NCBI GenBank assembly: GCA_964036155.1
Contig: OZ038423.1
Location: 49,925,249 to 49,989,248, forward strand
Reading direction: 5' to 3'
DNA length: 64,000 nucleotides
DNA from: Diploscapter coronatus
Lineage: Eukaryota; Nematoda; Chromadorea; Rhabditida; Rhabditidae
Below are positions 50,872 to 63,955 of this stretch, piece by piece. The translations under genes were made by a program, and so were the position numbers. Each line of letters starts with the position of its first letter. Positions within the stretch are counted from its first letter, which is position 1. The notes under the pieces are model-generated. The model was not told the DNA's origin. It saw nothing but the letters and a program-made list of their open reading frames with translations, and did not search any database.

Positions 50872-53508
50872 GTAACAGGTCGTTTTGCCACCCACTCTTC
50901 GATCTCCGGAACTTCAAGCACCTTCTTTCTCAGATTAGAGAGCTGAAATTTGGAGAATAGTCGAACAAGATTTAATCGTGATAGTTCTGTCATTTTTTGA
51001 ATTTAACAAAGACAATTTTCGTATATTTTGATTCATTTTGTTTTCGGAAGTAACGCACATATTTCATAGTATGTCATTAGAAGAGTAGAAAATTTTATTT
51101 CTGAAAGGTAAAAATAACACTGGTATCATGCTTTTTCTAAAAAAAAGCGCATGAGCACGTTTTCAAACTTCCTCAAAATTTGAATACGCTTTCATTATTC
51201 ACTTTTATGCTCAATATCACATTTATACATTGACACAATTTACACCATGATAATTTTCCTTCTTTATATTATGAAAGATTACTCTCACCAATTCATGACC
51301 ATCCAAAGTCGATGGCTCAAATCCACATAGAGTTCCAAGGTGGTCAACAACGAAGAGATCGATCCAAGTCAGGCCAGAGTCCACGAGGTATCCTAACATT
51401 CTTGCTTTCTTATCCAGCTAATGTCAGTTTCAATAGTGTTTACAAAAGAACTCTTTTAATTCCACGTTATATAAAGTTGTTTTTCTTTTCGTTTCCTTCA
51501 TTAACTGGCTTTCCTTGTCAAATTTTAAAATTACCAGATTTGCTCTTCTTCAAGAAATCCTCGAGATATCTGAACAGCCGATCTCTAGCCGGCAGAAACA
51601 CTTCGTTCTTCAGCTTTTCCTAAACTCATTTTAAAAATTAGGGAAAAAATGTGATTACTTGCAAGTTCTTCAGCGGGTTTCTGCTGGTGGCTGGCGACGA
51701 AGTAGGGATAGACTTCGTTGAAATAGTCCTTGGCCTGATCGCCCAGAGCGTCAACCATCGCTTCCTCGAGAGGCGATTTGCCGGCATAGCCTAATTTGTA
51801 TTTATTGATAGTTAGACAATTTCATGCAGCTTGTAAATGGCTAAATGACGAGCTTCAAAATGCCGAAATACCAGCGTTTTTGTTGTATTTTACTAGATGA
51901 CGAAATGACGCAATATCGTATTAGAGAGCAAAGGTAATATTGTGGAGAAAGGTTGTGCGGTTCGCACCGAATTTTCTTCGATTTTTTGAATTTTTGGTGA
52001 TCAAATGATTTCTTTACTGGCTAGAGAACTTTTGCCACTTGCTTGACCCAGCATTTCTATACCACTTATCACACTGTTTATAGCTCTATCACTTTCTCTA
52101 CAATCCCTCGATAGAGGGATGACCATCTCCTCTACCGTGCCTCCAAAATTTGTTATTTCGATCGGACAGGGCAGAACACGGCTACTCTGTTATTTTTCTC
52201 CCATTCCGAAATATGTAATAAACCTTCAACTCTCGACTATGGCTCAAGTCAACTCGCATGGACGAAAATAGTGCGCTCGCTAGCACCCGAGAAAGAAACT
52301 GGCAGGATGAATTCATTTCATCTTTTCCCGTGCCCTGCATAAATATTTTTTCACGAAACACCATCTAACCGAATTGTCTGGCCAAATATCGAGCGATAGC
52401 GAAGGACTGAGGAATCATAACTCCGTCGACAGACAAAACTGGCATTTTTTCGAAAGGCATTTCTGAAATTTCTTTCTCTCTTCTCAAATCGACGAGATCT
52501 TTGCCTGTACGATTCGCGCCACTTGGGCTTTATCGTCACTCGCGAGCGGTTGTGTGACGTTTCTTTCTGCTCTTTCGTAAAGATTCCCTTCCTCCTAACT
52601 GTGTCAAGTTGCGCAAGCTGATGTAAGGGAAAATAGGAAGATTGCAACGCAACCGCTCACAAGTAACAATAAAATCCGAGTGACGCGAATCGCACAAGCA
52701 AGGATCTCGTCGAGTTGCGACAAAATAAAAAGAATGAAAATTTGAAACAGAAATTAGCAAGTTGCTTGTAATTGAATTAACCACAATTACGATGTTCACG
52801 GAGAGGTTCTATGGCTATTTCAAATTACGAAATGCACATTTTATAGAGTGGTGCACACAAGTTTCGAACAATCCCTGATTTTTTTGCTTAAATTCTCCAT
52901 ACTTTGATTTTTACCGAAGTAGCGTTTCTTAAATTTGCATACTTAAAGCTTACATCAGATAAGAGTGATTTTAGAAGGTTCACCTAGATTGCTTCACCCT
53001 CTGAAAATTGATCATTTGAAAAAAACATGCATTATTCCAAACTTTTGTTCACCACTGTATTTTCGAACTTGTGCAACACTTATTTTGTCTCAATTTATCG
53101 GTTTTGATTATATAAACTATCATTGATAATGAATCATTCTTTGACCTTGCTTGTGATTGGGCCAGTCTTCGTGTGTAATTCGAATATCCTCGTAGGGAGT
53201 TTTTGATAACGCGAATAGCTAAAATAAGAATTTTACTAAAAGGAAAAATATACGCTTCATAAAAAATCTGTAATTTGGCCTCTTTTATTTCGAATTATTT
53301 TTAGCATGATCAAATTCGCAGAATTCATGCAAATTTTGGACTATGCAGAAAGTAATAAAATCAAAAGAGCTAGAGAATTAAAAAAATTGTTGTTAAAGTA
53401 GTCTGGTGAAAAATACATGAGGCTCAGTAATTTATCTTTGAAAAGCACCTGTCGAGAAATTTCCGCCCAACCTCGCACATCGAAATAGTAAAGTTTGTAA
53501 TGGACCAT
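50872..53508 (-). CDS. sigma-class glutathione S-transferase
   Basis: The start at 53508 opens with MVHYKLYYFDVRGWAEISRQ (exon 53449-53508), including the Tyr of the YFD/G motif that activates glutathione thiol. Next come LFALSKTPYEDIRITHEDWP (about 53200) and EMPFEKMPVLSVDGVMIPQS followed by AIARYLARQFG (about 52380-52470), where the conserved PVL and QS bind glutathione. The C-terminal all-helical domain continues with GYAGKSPLEEAMVDALGDQA, then EKLKNEVFLPARDRLFRYLE, then GYLVDSGLTWIDLFVVDHLG, then LSNLRKKVLEVPEIEEWVAK, ending RPVTQV at 50872. Length is about 200 residues, normal for the family. It conjugates glutathione to electrophiles or isomerises prostaglandin-like substrates; the substrate is not predictable. 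The introns carry a solo LTR and two MITEs. Confidence 0.95.
51954..52339 (+). mobile_element. degenerate solo LTR related to the 43 kb element
   Basis: The sequence runs TGTGCGGTTCGCACC...CCCTGCA and aligns along its length with the reverse complement of the 376 bp LTRs, for example TCTACCGTGCCTCCAAAA and AGCACCCGAGAAAGA. Many substitutions show it is much older. It lies in the GST intron between the RQFG and GYAG exons, oriented opposite to the GST gene. No clear target duplication remains. Confidence 0.85.
52489..52714. mobile_element. MITE with 70 bp terminal inverted repeats
   Basis: The ends read TCGACGAGATC on both sides in inverted orientation. Pairing continues through GCGATTCGCGTCACT-like sequence and GAGCGGTTG. 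It lies in a GST intron. Confidence 0.75.
52846..53057. mobile_element. mariner-like MITE, TA flanked
   Basis: The left end is GAGTGGTGCACACAAGTTTC and the inverted right end is CAGTGGTGAACAAAAGTTTG. Both are flanked by TA. The AAAAGTTTGG core resembles the ends of the elements at 4782 and 34128. It lies in a GST intron. Confidence 0.75.
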
Positions 53509-55116
53509 AATTCCGAGTTTTCTGCAAATATAAACTTATCATGTTATGGCTTTATAACTGAATTTTCCGTAGATCACATTCGAATTTTTTGAACAAAAAT
53601 TTAAAACACTAAAAGACTGCACACAATTATTAGGAATAGACATTTCAATAAAAGAATTTTTAAGTTATCGATGAAATATATATTTCGAAAATGATACATT
53701 TTACCATTATATACTCTTTATGATCTCAACATGAAAAGTAATGTCAATTGATGGATATTATAAAAATCAATTGAAACCAAAATCCTTTAAAATAGATATA
53801 CGAGTCAAAATATTTTACAATCCATATGAAAATTAAACAAACTGAAATTCTTATGCCAAAAGAAAGGGTATCATATGATGAACAATATTTTATCAGGTGT
53901 AAACTCGAACTTTACAGAAAACGGTAAATTTTTCTTCGCTTTTCAAATAAAGATTTTTAAAAGTTTTGGAATTGACAAACTTTCAAATGAAGCTAAAAAT
54001 TCGCGGAGAAGCTATCTTTCACGTGTAGATAATGCAAAGTCACGAACATTTGTCAAAACATAAAAAGATATAAAAAAAAAAAAACAGAATCAAAGTGTTT
54101 GTGAGAGAACATGCAGACAAATCGATATTTTCTGCAAATATTTATGGTTCAGAGATTGATCTGCCGGTTGTAAAGTTTGCCTCTTCTTTCATTTTCTCCT
54201 GCCATATTGCTGTTTCATTTCTCTGATTCTTATGCCAAAGAAAATTCTCTGTGCAATTTCATTATTTCCTAGACTGATAAGAAGAGTTGTAAAAATGAAA
54301 GAGTCGAATTAAAACGAAAGTTTTCGAAATAGGACTATTTTCATAAGAAGACTATGTACCCACACTGCATATCATAGACATAGAAACATCGAATATTTGG
54401 CTGGTGTATATACAGGGGATTGAGCTATGGATACGATCAGATAACCAATTGAATTTTGCATATCATAACTACTTTAGCTCATTTGCCGTACGATCCCACA
54501 CTGTTCGTTTACAAAACCATAAACAGGGACCGCAAACTCCATCCCCTTGCATTTTTCGCTTTCGTTCAAAAAGTGGTCATTCGAAGCTCCAATAGTTCGC
54601 TTCGGCCCACAAATTTATCCAACAACAAATTGCCCAGACTCTAGCTACCTATTAAAAGAATCCTCATCCGATTTCGATGAAAATCGGATCTTATTGAATG
54701 ACCATTGTGTTCAGATAAACTTGAAACGCCCGGTAGTATGGAAAGAGAGTTTTTTCCCTATCAAACCCTTTCCTATTTCGCCTGCAACGATGCCACAATG
54801 CAATTTACTTGTTCAAATTGCTGAGAAATCGCATCTTGAGAAATTTTGATTCTAACGAATTACAACTTGCCCATATTATGAGCATTTACAAGTGAATTGA
54901 TCACATCATCGCTTGCTCTTATCATAAGCCACTATTCAACAACTGTACGATGTCTAGTCATTTCGACCTTGAAGTTGTAAAAGTCTCACCAAGTTGTTGC
55001 AAATTTTACATCTCCCATCAGTCGGCTCATTCACTCATTGCGAGAATTAGCTTACATTCTAACTCTAAGAATTTTCACAAATTCTGCCCAATATTCATTC
55101 TCCATTATCAGCAGCC
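53509..55116. other. intergenic region between divergent genes
   Basis: This region lies between the GST (minus) and F-box (plus) genes, so it should hold both promoters. Short overlapping frames at 54404-54849 lack splice context and a known domain. Confidence 0.4.
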
Positions 55117-58100
55117 ATGTTTGACAGAATGCCGATTGAAGTCAAGCAGGTACCGTAACTTTTTCGCCAGAACTCTTTTGTGGTTGTTGAGCAAATGTGG
55201 AAGCGTGCTGGTGGATGTTCTTTACGTGTGGTGATTTTCTCAATTTCTGGACGTGCTCCCTTCGAAACCTTGACTCTCTTCAGCGCGTGTTGTCGCATTG
55301 CCCGCACGCGGACGCCCTGTGCCTTCTGCGTGCCTGCTCCCCGCTGACAGCCCTCATCCAGCACTACGCCCATCTGCAGCCCGGCGCCACTTTCGACAAC
55401 GTGGACATCGTCGCCGATGTCAAACAGGTACGCCTCTTCCAATATTTCATTCTGGAAAAAAACGATAACGATAATGACATGGAATTGAGTGAATTTGGAG
55501 CATCTCTCGAGGTTTGAGAATTGAAGAAAACTTTTCAAAAACGAAAATCCAGTTTCGATTTTCAGGCTTTTCTCGAAATCCATCAGCCTTTTATAATTGC
55601 AATATGTGAAACACACAGTCGAATTTAAAATTTCCCTTCAAATAATGTTGGAATATACACCAAACCGAGTTGATGATAAAAATGGTTTATAGACGAGAGT
55701 TTAGTCGAAATGTATCATTCGAAAATCTAGATTGATTTGTTTTGATCTCAAGAATGTCGAGTCCGACTTTGTAAGGAGTTTAATTCCGATTTGCATTTTT
55801 CATTTAATTTTTCGAAGTCGAATCATAGCTTGAGTCAAAAATTCGAAGCTTCGGAAATCATTCCATTAATGGTTTAAAATGAAAGATTTTGGAAAAGCTG
55901 TTAGGACAGATTAAATATTTTGCATTAGATATTCGAATAAATTTGTTAAATTTCAATTTTTTCAGAACTCGTTCTCGGGCCGCATCTTCGTGGCATACCT
56001 GTTAGATGTGGGCTCGGAGCAGATGCGCGATACCATCAACGTGTCTTTCTTCAGCAGACAAAAGGCAACCAGGTGCAGGAATCGAGTCGACATCGACCAG
56101 GTCGACATGTACAGCCAGATCGAGCACATCAAGCAGCAGTGGAATGACTGTAAGTGAAGAAAACTTTTGCTAGAGTCTATTTTTCGGAGAATCCAAAAAT
56201 TGAATTGTGTTGCGTTGTTCATTTGATAAAAAATTTGCCATTTAATACCTCATTATTTTCCAAAAAATAGACTCGAATCGATAATTTTCGAAAAAGATTT
56301 TTCTCGACTTAGACTTTCAATTTTGTCGTGATTAATGTCCAAATTCATAGATATAGTTTGAACTTGAAAAAGAAACATCTTACATCGAATTTCCTATGCA
56401 AAGTTTAAAAGAACGACCCAATTTTGCGTGTGCCGAGATTTATATTTTAAAATGCGAAATTATGCCACTTTTTGCATCGAAATTCCAATATTGATGCTCG
56501 AAAGGTTTTCAATTTCCATTCTAAATTTTTAGCAATTGAAACTTCGAATATTCAGAAATTTTTACTTTGATAATAAGATTTTTCTTGTTGTTAAAAAATA
56601 TTTTAAGGAAATTTATCCATTCTTTCCCTACAACATTATTTAATGAAGCGAGGCTAAAATTTTTCTCCCCAACTCACGTACGAGACGGAATTCAGGTTAC
56701 GAAAATTTGGGATAGGAAATTTCAATTTCGTCTTATCCTTGCTCCCAACGCTTCTCCAACCCAACCCATTGATTTTCAGCGATAGTGTCTCGTCGTGCGG
56801 CGCTGAGCAGCCATGCGTCCGACCCTGCCCAACCACTGTCTCGTCTGCCCGACTTCCCTGGCAACTTTGCGTTCTGCAGCGACTACCCGGACAGACTAGT
56901 CTCCGCCTTCCTCTGCACCATCCAGACCCTCTTCCACAACTCGACTCTTTCCAGCTCCATTCTAGTAAGACAGTTTTTTACTTCTTAGAAAAATTTACAT
57001 TTTGACAAAATACGAGATAAAAATCGGATTCGAAAGTTGTTTTTGCCGAAAAAAACTTGGGTATAAAACGGAAATATCGATGTTAAAATATCAAATGGCC
57101 TTTCCTAGTTTCGAGCATGAGAGAGTTGATCTTTTCTGCTTCAAAGTGCCTACAACTTGAACGATTTCTGTAAATTTCCACTTGTTCTTTATTTATTTTT
57201 GTCTGCAAAAATTAGTCATTCTTGAAAATCGTAGATGTGAAGAAATCACGAGAAAATTCGGCTAGAATTTACACACTTGGAAGAAATCCTCTAAGATTTT
57301 TAGAGGAATTATTCTGTTTTCGCCCAAGTTTTCCATTTTCTTATCACAATACAACTTCATGCATTTTATTTTCCCTTTCATATACTCAATAAAAATAGCT
57401 TTCTTTCAGAACATCAACAGCTGTAAAGTGGCGAGCGAGGTGCTGAAAATTTTCAAGGCTGGCAACGTTCGCGTCGAGGGCAAAACGCTGATGTTTGACG
57501 ACCAGACGGCTCTCCTCAGCGGGTTCCACAACTCCCCAACTTTCTACACCAAAAGTTCGATTTTAAAAATTTATTACTGATGAAGCTCTTTCTTTTCATC
57601 GTGATTTTGAAGTGCGATTTATCACGCTATTTGCCATCATAAAATTCATTTTCTCCAAAATATCTATATTTTCCTTATCTCGAAGTTTGAAATGATAAAA
57701 TTGGGTAATTTTCAGACGTGACTACGTTGGACCTGACCTGCAGCGAGCTGCCGATCGACTATCTCAGTCAGGAGTCCTTGGCTGATACGGTAAGAGTTTT
57801 TATCTCTCAAAATCGTTGAATCTCATTGTTAAGAGTTGAATAAAAAGGTGAAACATTTTTTAATGTAGGAGAAAATAGTCGGATTCTTTGCTTTAGCAAA
57901 AAACAATGCTCCATTCGCTCATGAAGCGAGAATTTTGGGTGTTAGAATCGATTTAGAGAACTTCCAACTGCTATCATAGAAGTGAGCAAATCATAGGTTT
58001 TATGACAATTTTGAGTAGATAAAGAAGGTGATTCTAGATTTTTATTGTTTTAGCCAAACTACATAAAATTCCCTAATCAAAATGCTTGAAAAATAACAGA

Positions 58101-59001
58101 AAATTATCCCAGCATTTTCTTTGCCTTCTAAAATGCTTATTATTTGACGTTTTGTAGGAAGTTCTGGTCTGTTCGAACGGGCATCTGCCGTGGAATGAAC
58201 TGGCTCGTGTCGCTGCGGAGGAGGTGCGAATCGAGGCGGAACACGACAAGTTCGAGCTCGTTCTGTCCAACATCGCGCAGTTTTTCAAGGTAAAATTCAT
58301 TCTTTTACATTTTTTCTTTTCTGTAGAAAACACGCTTTCGATCAACCATTCCTCATTTCAGTCGATCTTCGACACGCGCAAATTGCTGAGCTGCTGGGAG
58401 ATCCGTTTCCTGTCGCCATACAACGAGACTATGACGATGGGGACTTTCGAGATGCTCTGCGCGATCATCGATCGAGTCCCCATGCAGTCCAGGACTATCG
58501 TCAGCGATAACTAGTAGGTTTCCAAGCATTTTATGAAACTATCCAGAGAAAATATGAAGTTTTTTCTTTCTTTGAAATTGATTTCCCAAAATTGCAATTT
58601 TTCTAGCCCCCCTGAATCAATTTTCAAAAGGCTAAATTTTTGAAGTGATGAATTGAGTTGAGCAGTGATTGAGATTGGCAAAATACCGTTGAAAAGAAAC
58701 GCTACGAAACCTTCAAACTATCAAAGAGAAATGGTCTTTTCTTAAAGTTCCGACAGTACTTTTTTACATGTGCTATTTTATTTTAAGCTGTTCGAGCTTT
58801 CGAAGAATCTGAAAAAAGGCAAAACTTCCACTTTTACGAAAATGTTAGATTTCAGTTTTTTATCTAGACAAAATTTGTTTTTCGAAATCTTCAAATTTCA
58901 GTGCTCTGATCTGTACTTCTGCGAGGGCGTACGGGATTCGAGTGGACCACGAGTCAGGCTGTCATCGGCTCAGTATCTTCAAATACATCTGCAAAGCCTG
59001 A
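55117..59001 (+). CDS. F-box protein with GC-rich exons
   Basis: Exon 1 (55117-55149) joins in phase to the exon at 55284 to give an N-terminal F-box: MFDRMPIEVKQRVLSHCP, then ADALCLLRACSPLTALIQHY. The F-box binds Skp1 in SCF ubiquitin ligases. Later exons (about 55966-56151, 56781-56966, 57411-57554, 57717-57789, 58158-58290, 58363-58513, 58902-59001) form a C-terminal region of about 300 residues, with blocks GKTLMFDDQTALLSGF, TTLDLTCSELPIDYLS and LLSCWEIRFLSPYNE. These read like irregular leucine-rich or nematode F-box-associated repeats, not assigned. TGA is at 58999-59001; a nearer TAG at 58512-58514 is avoided by the GTAGGT donor. Exons are markedly GC-rich compared with neighbours. The target is unknown. 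Confidence 0.68.
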
Positions 59002-60966
59002 TTCATTTTCTTCCAAATCATTTAATGCCATGCGAGTGTCATCGTTAATTTTTTGTGTAATTCGTTCTTCATGTGCATTCACTTTCTTGCTTGTTATAAA
59101 TAATAAAAAAGACGATTAACGATTTCCCATTTTCATCTATTTAGAAAAGTTGTCAATTTTCGAAAAGTGCAGCCACGCAATCTGTCGAACAAGTCTTTCT
59201 TGACTAGATATGGACAAGGTAGAAATCAACTCCTATCTACGTTCTATGAAGATTTCCTTGCCTAGATTAGTGATAAAGGCAAGTTTTTATTCATCTAGGA
59301 TGATAATATGATCAACATTATTAAAACTTAGTAATAGATAAAAGTCTCGTCTGAAAAGGCAATTTTATTTCACGGTTAGCACAAATTGCAGGTCCTAAAT
59401 TCAATTTTTTCATAAAAATTGATTATAAAATAAAAAAAAAGCAAATTTAAATCGTGAGCCTACCGAGCACAGTATTTCCTCTTCTCTTCTATTGTATAAA
59501 ATTCTAAATGGATTTTTGAAAGGTTATTTTCCAAATTATTGATATTCTTACGTGAAACACAATAGCCATTTTGAGCCCTAAATATCATGATAGTTTTAAA
59601 AAGAATTCGTTCTCAATGAGTGAAAATGAAAATATTTTCAAGCATTGGGGAACGAACAGTGCTTGAAAAATTCGTAACTTTGCACCCTTTGAAATAGCAT
59701 GAGAAGGTATAAGAACATTTTCTTATCCTTCTCTACCCTCTTACCCTACGTATTTTACTATTTCGTCAAATTTTTGAAGTATTGCCAATGGGCGATTACT
59801 TGGGACAAAATAAACTGCAAAATGAGCATTATGGTATATCAGATGGTCGTCGAACTCATTCTTTGGATCAATTAATTGCCGTCTATTTGTTCGCAAACAA
59901 CGCGCTAGTTTTCATATACCAAATTTTCGTCACTTTTATCTTATCTCAAGTAATCGATCATTGTCAATAGCTAATTTGCCAAATACACGGGCAAACGTAA
60001 CATCGCAGAATAATCGCAAAATCATACCAAGCAGCACAGCTAAATTAATTTAAATCAAATGATGTTTGAATATAAGTTCAAACTTTGATCCGGAATCGAT
60101 TGCTGTTGCACAAGAGACGACTAAAATTTAAAATAAATAGATGCGTAGAATTGAAAAAAAAAAACGTTTAGAAAATGACTAACATGGTGTCGTCCGTTGA
60201 GTCGTCGTTATCGTCGAAACGGTTTGTGAACTGCACAATTGGCAACTAAAAGCGCAGTACTTCTCCTTATCTGCATTCGTATAGTACGCTGAAAGTAGTC
60301 TGCATTTTCAATAAGGATATTGGTGGTGATCATCCTAATACTTGATGGAATGAAAAATTACGAAATCTAGATATTTTAATAGATGGCTGATAGTGTGTGA
60401 ACACATGCTCACTATCTGACTAGGCAATTTGGAAACCACGAGACCGCGAGACACGGGACACTGAGAAATAGTACGGTAAAAGAAGGCTATCATCTACCAT
60501 ACCCTACCCTACCCCTATATTATTTCGTCTATGCCTCATGGTCTTGCGGTTTCCAAATAACCATCTGATTATAATTCTCAGTCTTTTCGATGAGAAACGC
60601 CGTCAGATAATGTGCATATCCGCATCCGTCGATTAATTATCCATTCACATGGACAAAATGTTATTTTTGCATTTTCATCAAGTAATAAACAACCATAATA
60701 GTTCATTATCATTACGTGATTGACAAAAGTTGTTTTTGATCCTGAAATTTCATATATCGTTCTTTTCGAAATGATGAATTTATATAAGATGATAAAGTAT
60801 CGAACTTTCGGAAGAGTTGATAGATTTTATTCCTTACTATGACGTTGTGTTTTTATCATGATTTGGTGGTATGAAGAAATTAGAGAGCTTGTTTATGAAT
60901 CGATAGATTGAAAATTAATAGGAAAATTAGAACCATTACAAAATCTTTCTTTATCTTATTTGACAG
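59002..60966. other. intergenic region with one inverted repeat
   Basis: No exon is supported. The only structure is an imperfect hairpin at 60425-60558. The convergent F-box and ShKT genes should place their 3' UTRs at the two ends. Confidence 0.45.
60425..60558. repeat. imperfect inverted repeat
   Basis: The left arm contains TTTGGAAACCACGAGACC and the right arm the complement of TTTGGAAACCGCAAGACC. The loop is about 70 bp. It may be a MITE. Confidence 0.55.
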
Positions 60967-63531
60967 TTACGATGTTCTTACCAAATTGGGCAGCTGAAAA
61001 ACCTTGATTACAAAAATCATAAAACAAGAAAACCTCGCTGAACTATCGACTGCGTTTGGGCATGGGATGGTTGGGCCTGAAATAAACTGATCATTTTTAA
61101 ATTTTCAAGATGAAACCTGTTGGAGTTTGAGTTGGAGGAACAACTGTCGCTGTAGTCTTCTGATTTGTCGTCGTTGTCTGTTGCTGCTGCGCCGTCGTTG
61201 TGGTTGTTGGCTGAGGTTGCGGAGTGGTGACAGTCGTTTGCGGCTCTCCAATCAAGATTGTTGTCGTTGTTTGAGGAGCTTTAGTTGTTGTGGTTGTTGC
61301 TGAAGTTGTAGTTGTTGTAGGGGTCGTGGTGCTGGTGGTCGTTGGTGTCGTTGTCGAAGTTGTCGTCGAACTTGTGGTAGTTGTGGGCTCAGTCGTAGTC
61401 GTGGTTGGTTCTACAATTTTTTAGATATAACGAAAACTTTCGAGTTCGCCCGTATACGTTTTGACATCGTTAAAAGTCAATCGATTTTGATAGTTTTTCA
61501 CTGAAATCCAGCTCATAAATTCAGATATGCTCGAAATTTTATTTTTCCGGGACGGTGGGAACTTTCAAATCTAAAACGGAGACGGACGGGAACGAGTAGT
61601 AAACTTTTCTCCTGGAACGGAGATGGGAAAATCTTGGGAACGTCTGCATAAAGTTGCAGCAGACCTGTTGTTGTCGTTGTCGTTGTCGACGTAGTCGTCG
61701 TTGTTGTTGGTGTAGTAGTAGTTGTGGTCGTGAAGATGCTATCACAGAGTTTACAGGTGCGCTGGCAATTTTCCTGGAAGAATTATTTCAACGATGAATG
61801 ATTTGCATAAATATCGTACTTTAACAAAGGCTTCCCAGTTTCTGTTGGTGCATATCAAAATATCCGCTGAGCAATCAACTAAAAATTATTCCCTGATTGA
61901 AATAATTTACTCAAAAACTGTAAGGAAAAGAAAGTTACTGTGATTGGCAAATTATTAAGATCAAATTATACAAACCAGCCAGATCCTTGCAACTTCCTGA
62001 AATAAAAAGATACTGTTTGAGAAGTGAAGTAGCGATTGGGTTTAGATTTTTCCCTACTCATAAAAACCAAACAATTGAAGCATTTAAATAACGTTATAAT
62101 GAAAAGATGATGCCATTAGATTTCTAGGTTGCTTTGAAATTTCATAAGATTCCCACTACTGTATTCAATATAGTGGAAAAGCTACCAAAATCGCACAACG
62201 AGCAAGTGGCCGGACATTCTTCCGCCATGAAATTCTGCCAAATCGGATCTGTGCACATTGCTTGCGTCACCTTCGAACAGTCGATATTTTCATCTAAAAC
62301 TTGAAAGTTTATTGAGAATATGTTTAGACTTTACGAACTCTTATCGGTGCACTTCGGCGGAGTTTGGATGCAGCAATATGCGCAGGTTGCCTGGCTGAAA
62401 AAGTTGTCAGGTTGGTTAAGTGTCGATCAATGTAGGAATTTTTCTAACAAGTCTTCAGATATTATTATTATTGTGAGAGAAGTTCATTAATCGGCAAGTT
62501 CGAATTCAATTCAATATCCCATGGCCGTAAATGGATCATGATTTTTTTTGGAAAATTTGTTATAACATGCCTGAAACTCGGAAAAGACATTCCAACATTT
62601 CGAAAGAAAATAGTATGAAAATGAGGAAAGCAAGTCGCTCTACCTAACCCTCCTACTTTACTCTAGTCTTGATGTGTTGGAATGTTAGAATGTCATTTCC
62701 GAATGACCTAACATACCAATTCTCAATGGCGAATTGTTTGATTTTCGGTACGACAGGTCCATTGGCATTTCCCGTGTCGGTAAAGCACGCGGTGGCTCTG
62801 TCAGGAGAGTCTGTGTTGACGAGAGGAGGCGAACCGAAGAAGGTCAGACAGGAGGAAGAGCCCAGTTTGTCTACGCAGCCAAATCCATTTTGAGCGAATA
62901 TCGGCTAGAAAAATGTTTATTAGTTTATTAGAAAATTATAATTGAGCCTACGAATCCAAATGTGAACGAAGCTGGATCGCTGTCTATCTGAAATGAGTGA
63001 AAATTAGTCTGAAATACAGGAGGAAATCGAAAGTTAGAGCCATCATGTCTTGTATACAGGTTTTAATACGTCTTGCTAGATAAGATCGAGTTGAAGTTTA
63101 AATTGTTTAGTTATGTTGATCATAAAATCATAATAACCTGTTAAGATTCGGTCTCATTAGATAAGTAACAAAATAACTCGATTTTGGACTTTGATAAATT
63201 CGGCTCTGGCTATTTTTTCCGTTTTTAGTTCAAAATTTTTAAACCTAGTTCCGTTTAACACTGTTTAAGATCATGACCAGGTGCGGAAGAAAGTTTCGAT
63301 TTCGGTTTTTCAAAATTCTGACTTTCGTCCACCCTTGATCATATAGCAATCGAAGGCACAGAGCAATATTCAAAATATTGATGATGCTTCACGTGATTGG
63401 TTTTCATCCTGAACGAATTTTTGGATATTGAAAACATGGCTTTGTTACGAATAATTTTAACTTACAACTGTGCAATCCAGATCAATGATAGCCTTTGCGA
63501 GATTGATTAACAGTGCAGAAAGGATTAACAT
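60967..63531 (-). CDS. secreted ShKT-domain mucin-like protein
   Basis: The start at 63531 gives a signal peptide (MLILSALLINLAKAIIDLD). The N-terminal region has GFGCVDKLGSSSCLTFFGSP (about 62860), followed by a CQATCAYCC fragment (about 62390). Two ShKT domains are clear. One runs NIDCSKVTQAMCTDPIWQNF to ECPATCSLCD (about 62190-62290). The other runs VDCSADILICTNRNWEAFVK to NCQRTCKLCD (about 61750-61880). Then a long Thr-rich stretch (61140-61730) of TTT/PTTT/QTTT repeats predicts dense O-glycosylation. The last exon encodes a short cysteine-containing end, with stop at 60967-60969. ShKT domains are six-cysteine folds abundant in nematode secreted proteins. The ShKT plus mucin pairing recalls C. 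elegans pharyngeal-gland PHAT proteins. Channel-blocking or toxin activity cannot be inferred from this. Confidence 0.82.
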
Positions 63532-63903
63532 CTCTTGGATTTGCTGCATCATTCGAACTGCTGAAAGACTTGTTCAAGTTAAGATAATAATAGGTTCGCC
63601 AAAGATCGATGGATTATATCTAAATTTATCGCACTATAATAACCGAAACTATTTCACAAAAGCCTGCCTAAATATCTATGACGAAGTGCAAATTCTCTTC
63701 TAAATCCTGCATTTGTTTCCGACTCGAAAAAAAAACTGAAGCATTGTCGGTGAATTTTTATCTTCAAACATTCGAACTCTCTGGATTCGCTTTATTCTAG
63801 CGCCAAAACAGTCAGATTGTAAATCAGCAGATGGGTGGGAAGGTTGTCACCTTTTCGGAAAGATAGGTGTCTATTCTTTTCCAACATTTCCTCATTTGCT
63901 CAC

Positions 63904-63955
63904 CTGATATCCGGAATTAAATTCGGAAAAGGAATGCTGTTCATCAGGTCTGAAA
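63904..63955 (-). CDS. possible exon of a gene beyond the right edge
   Basis: A minus-strand segment is framed by a TTTTCAG acceptor and a GTGAGC donor. It could be an exon of a gene whose start lies past 64000. It is too short to identify. The signal peptide at 63531 argues that it does not belong to the ShKT gene. Confidence 0.2.
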
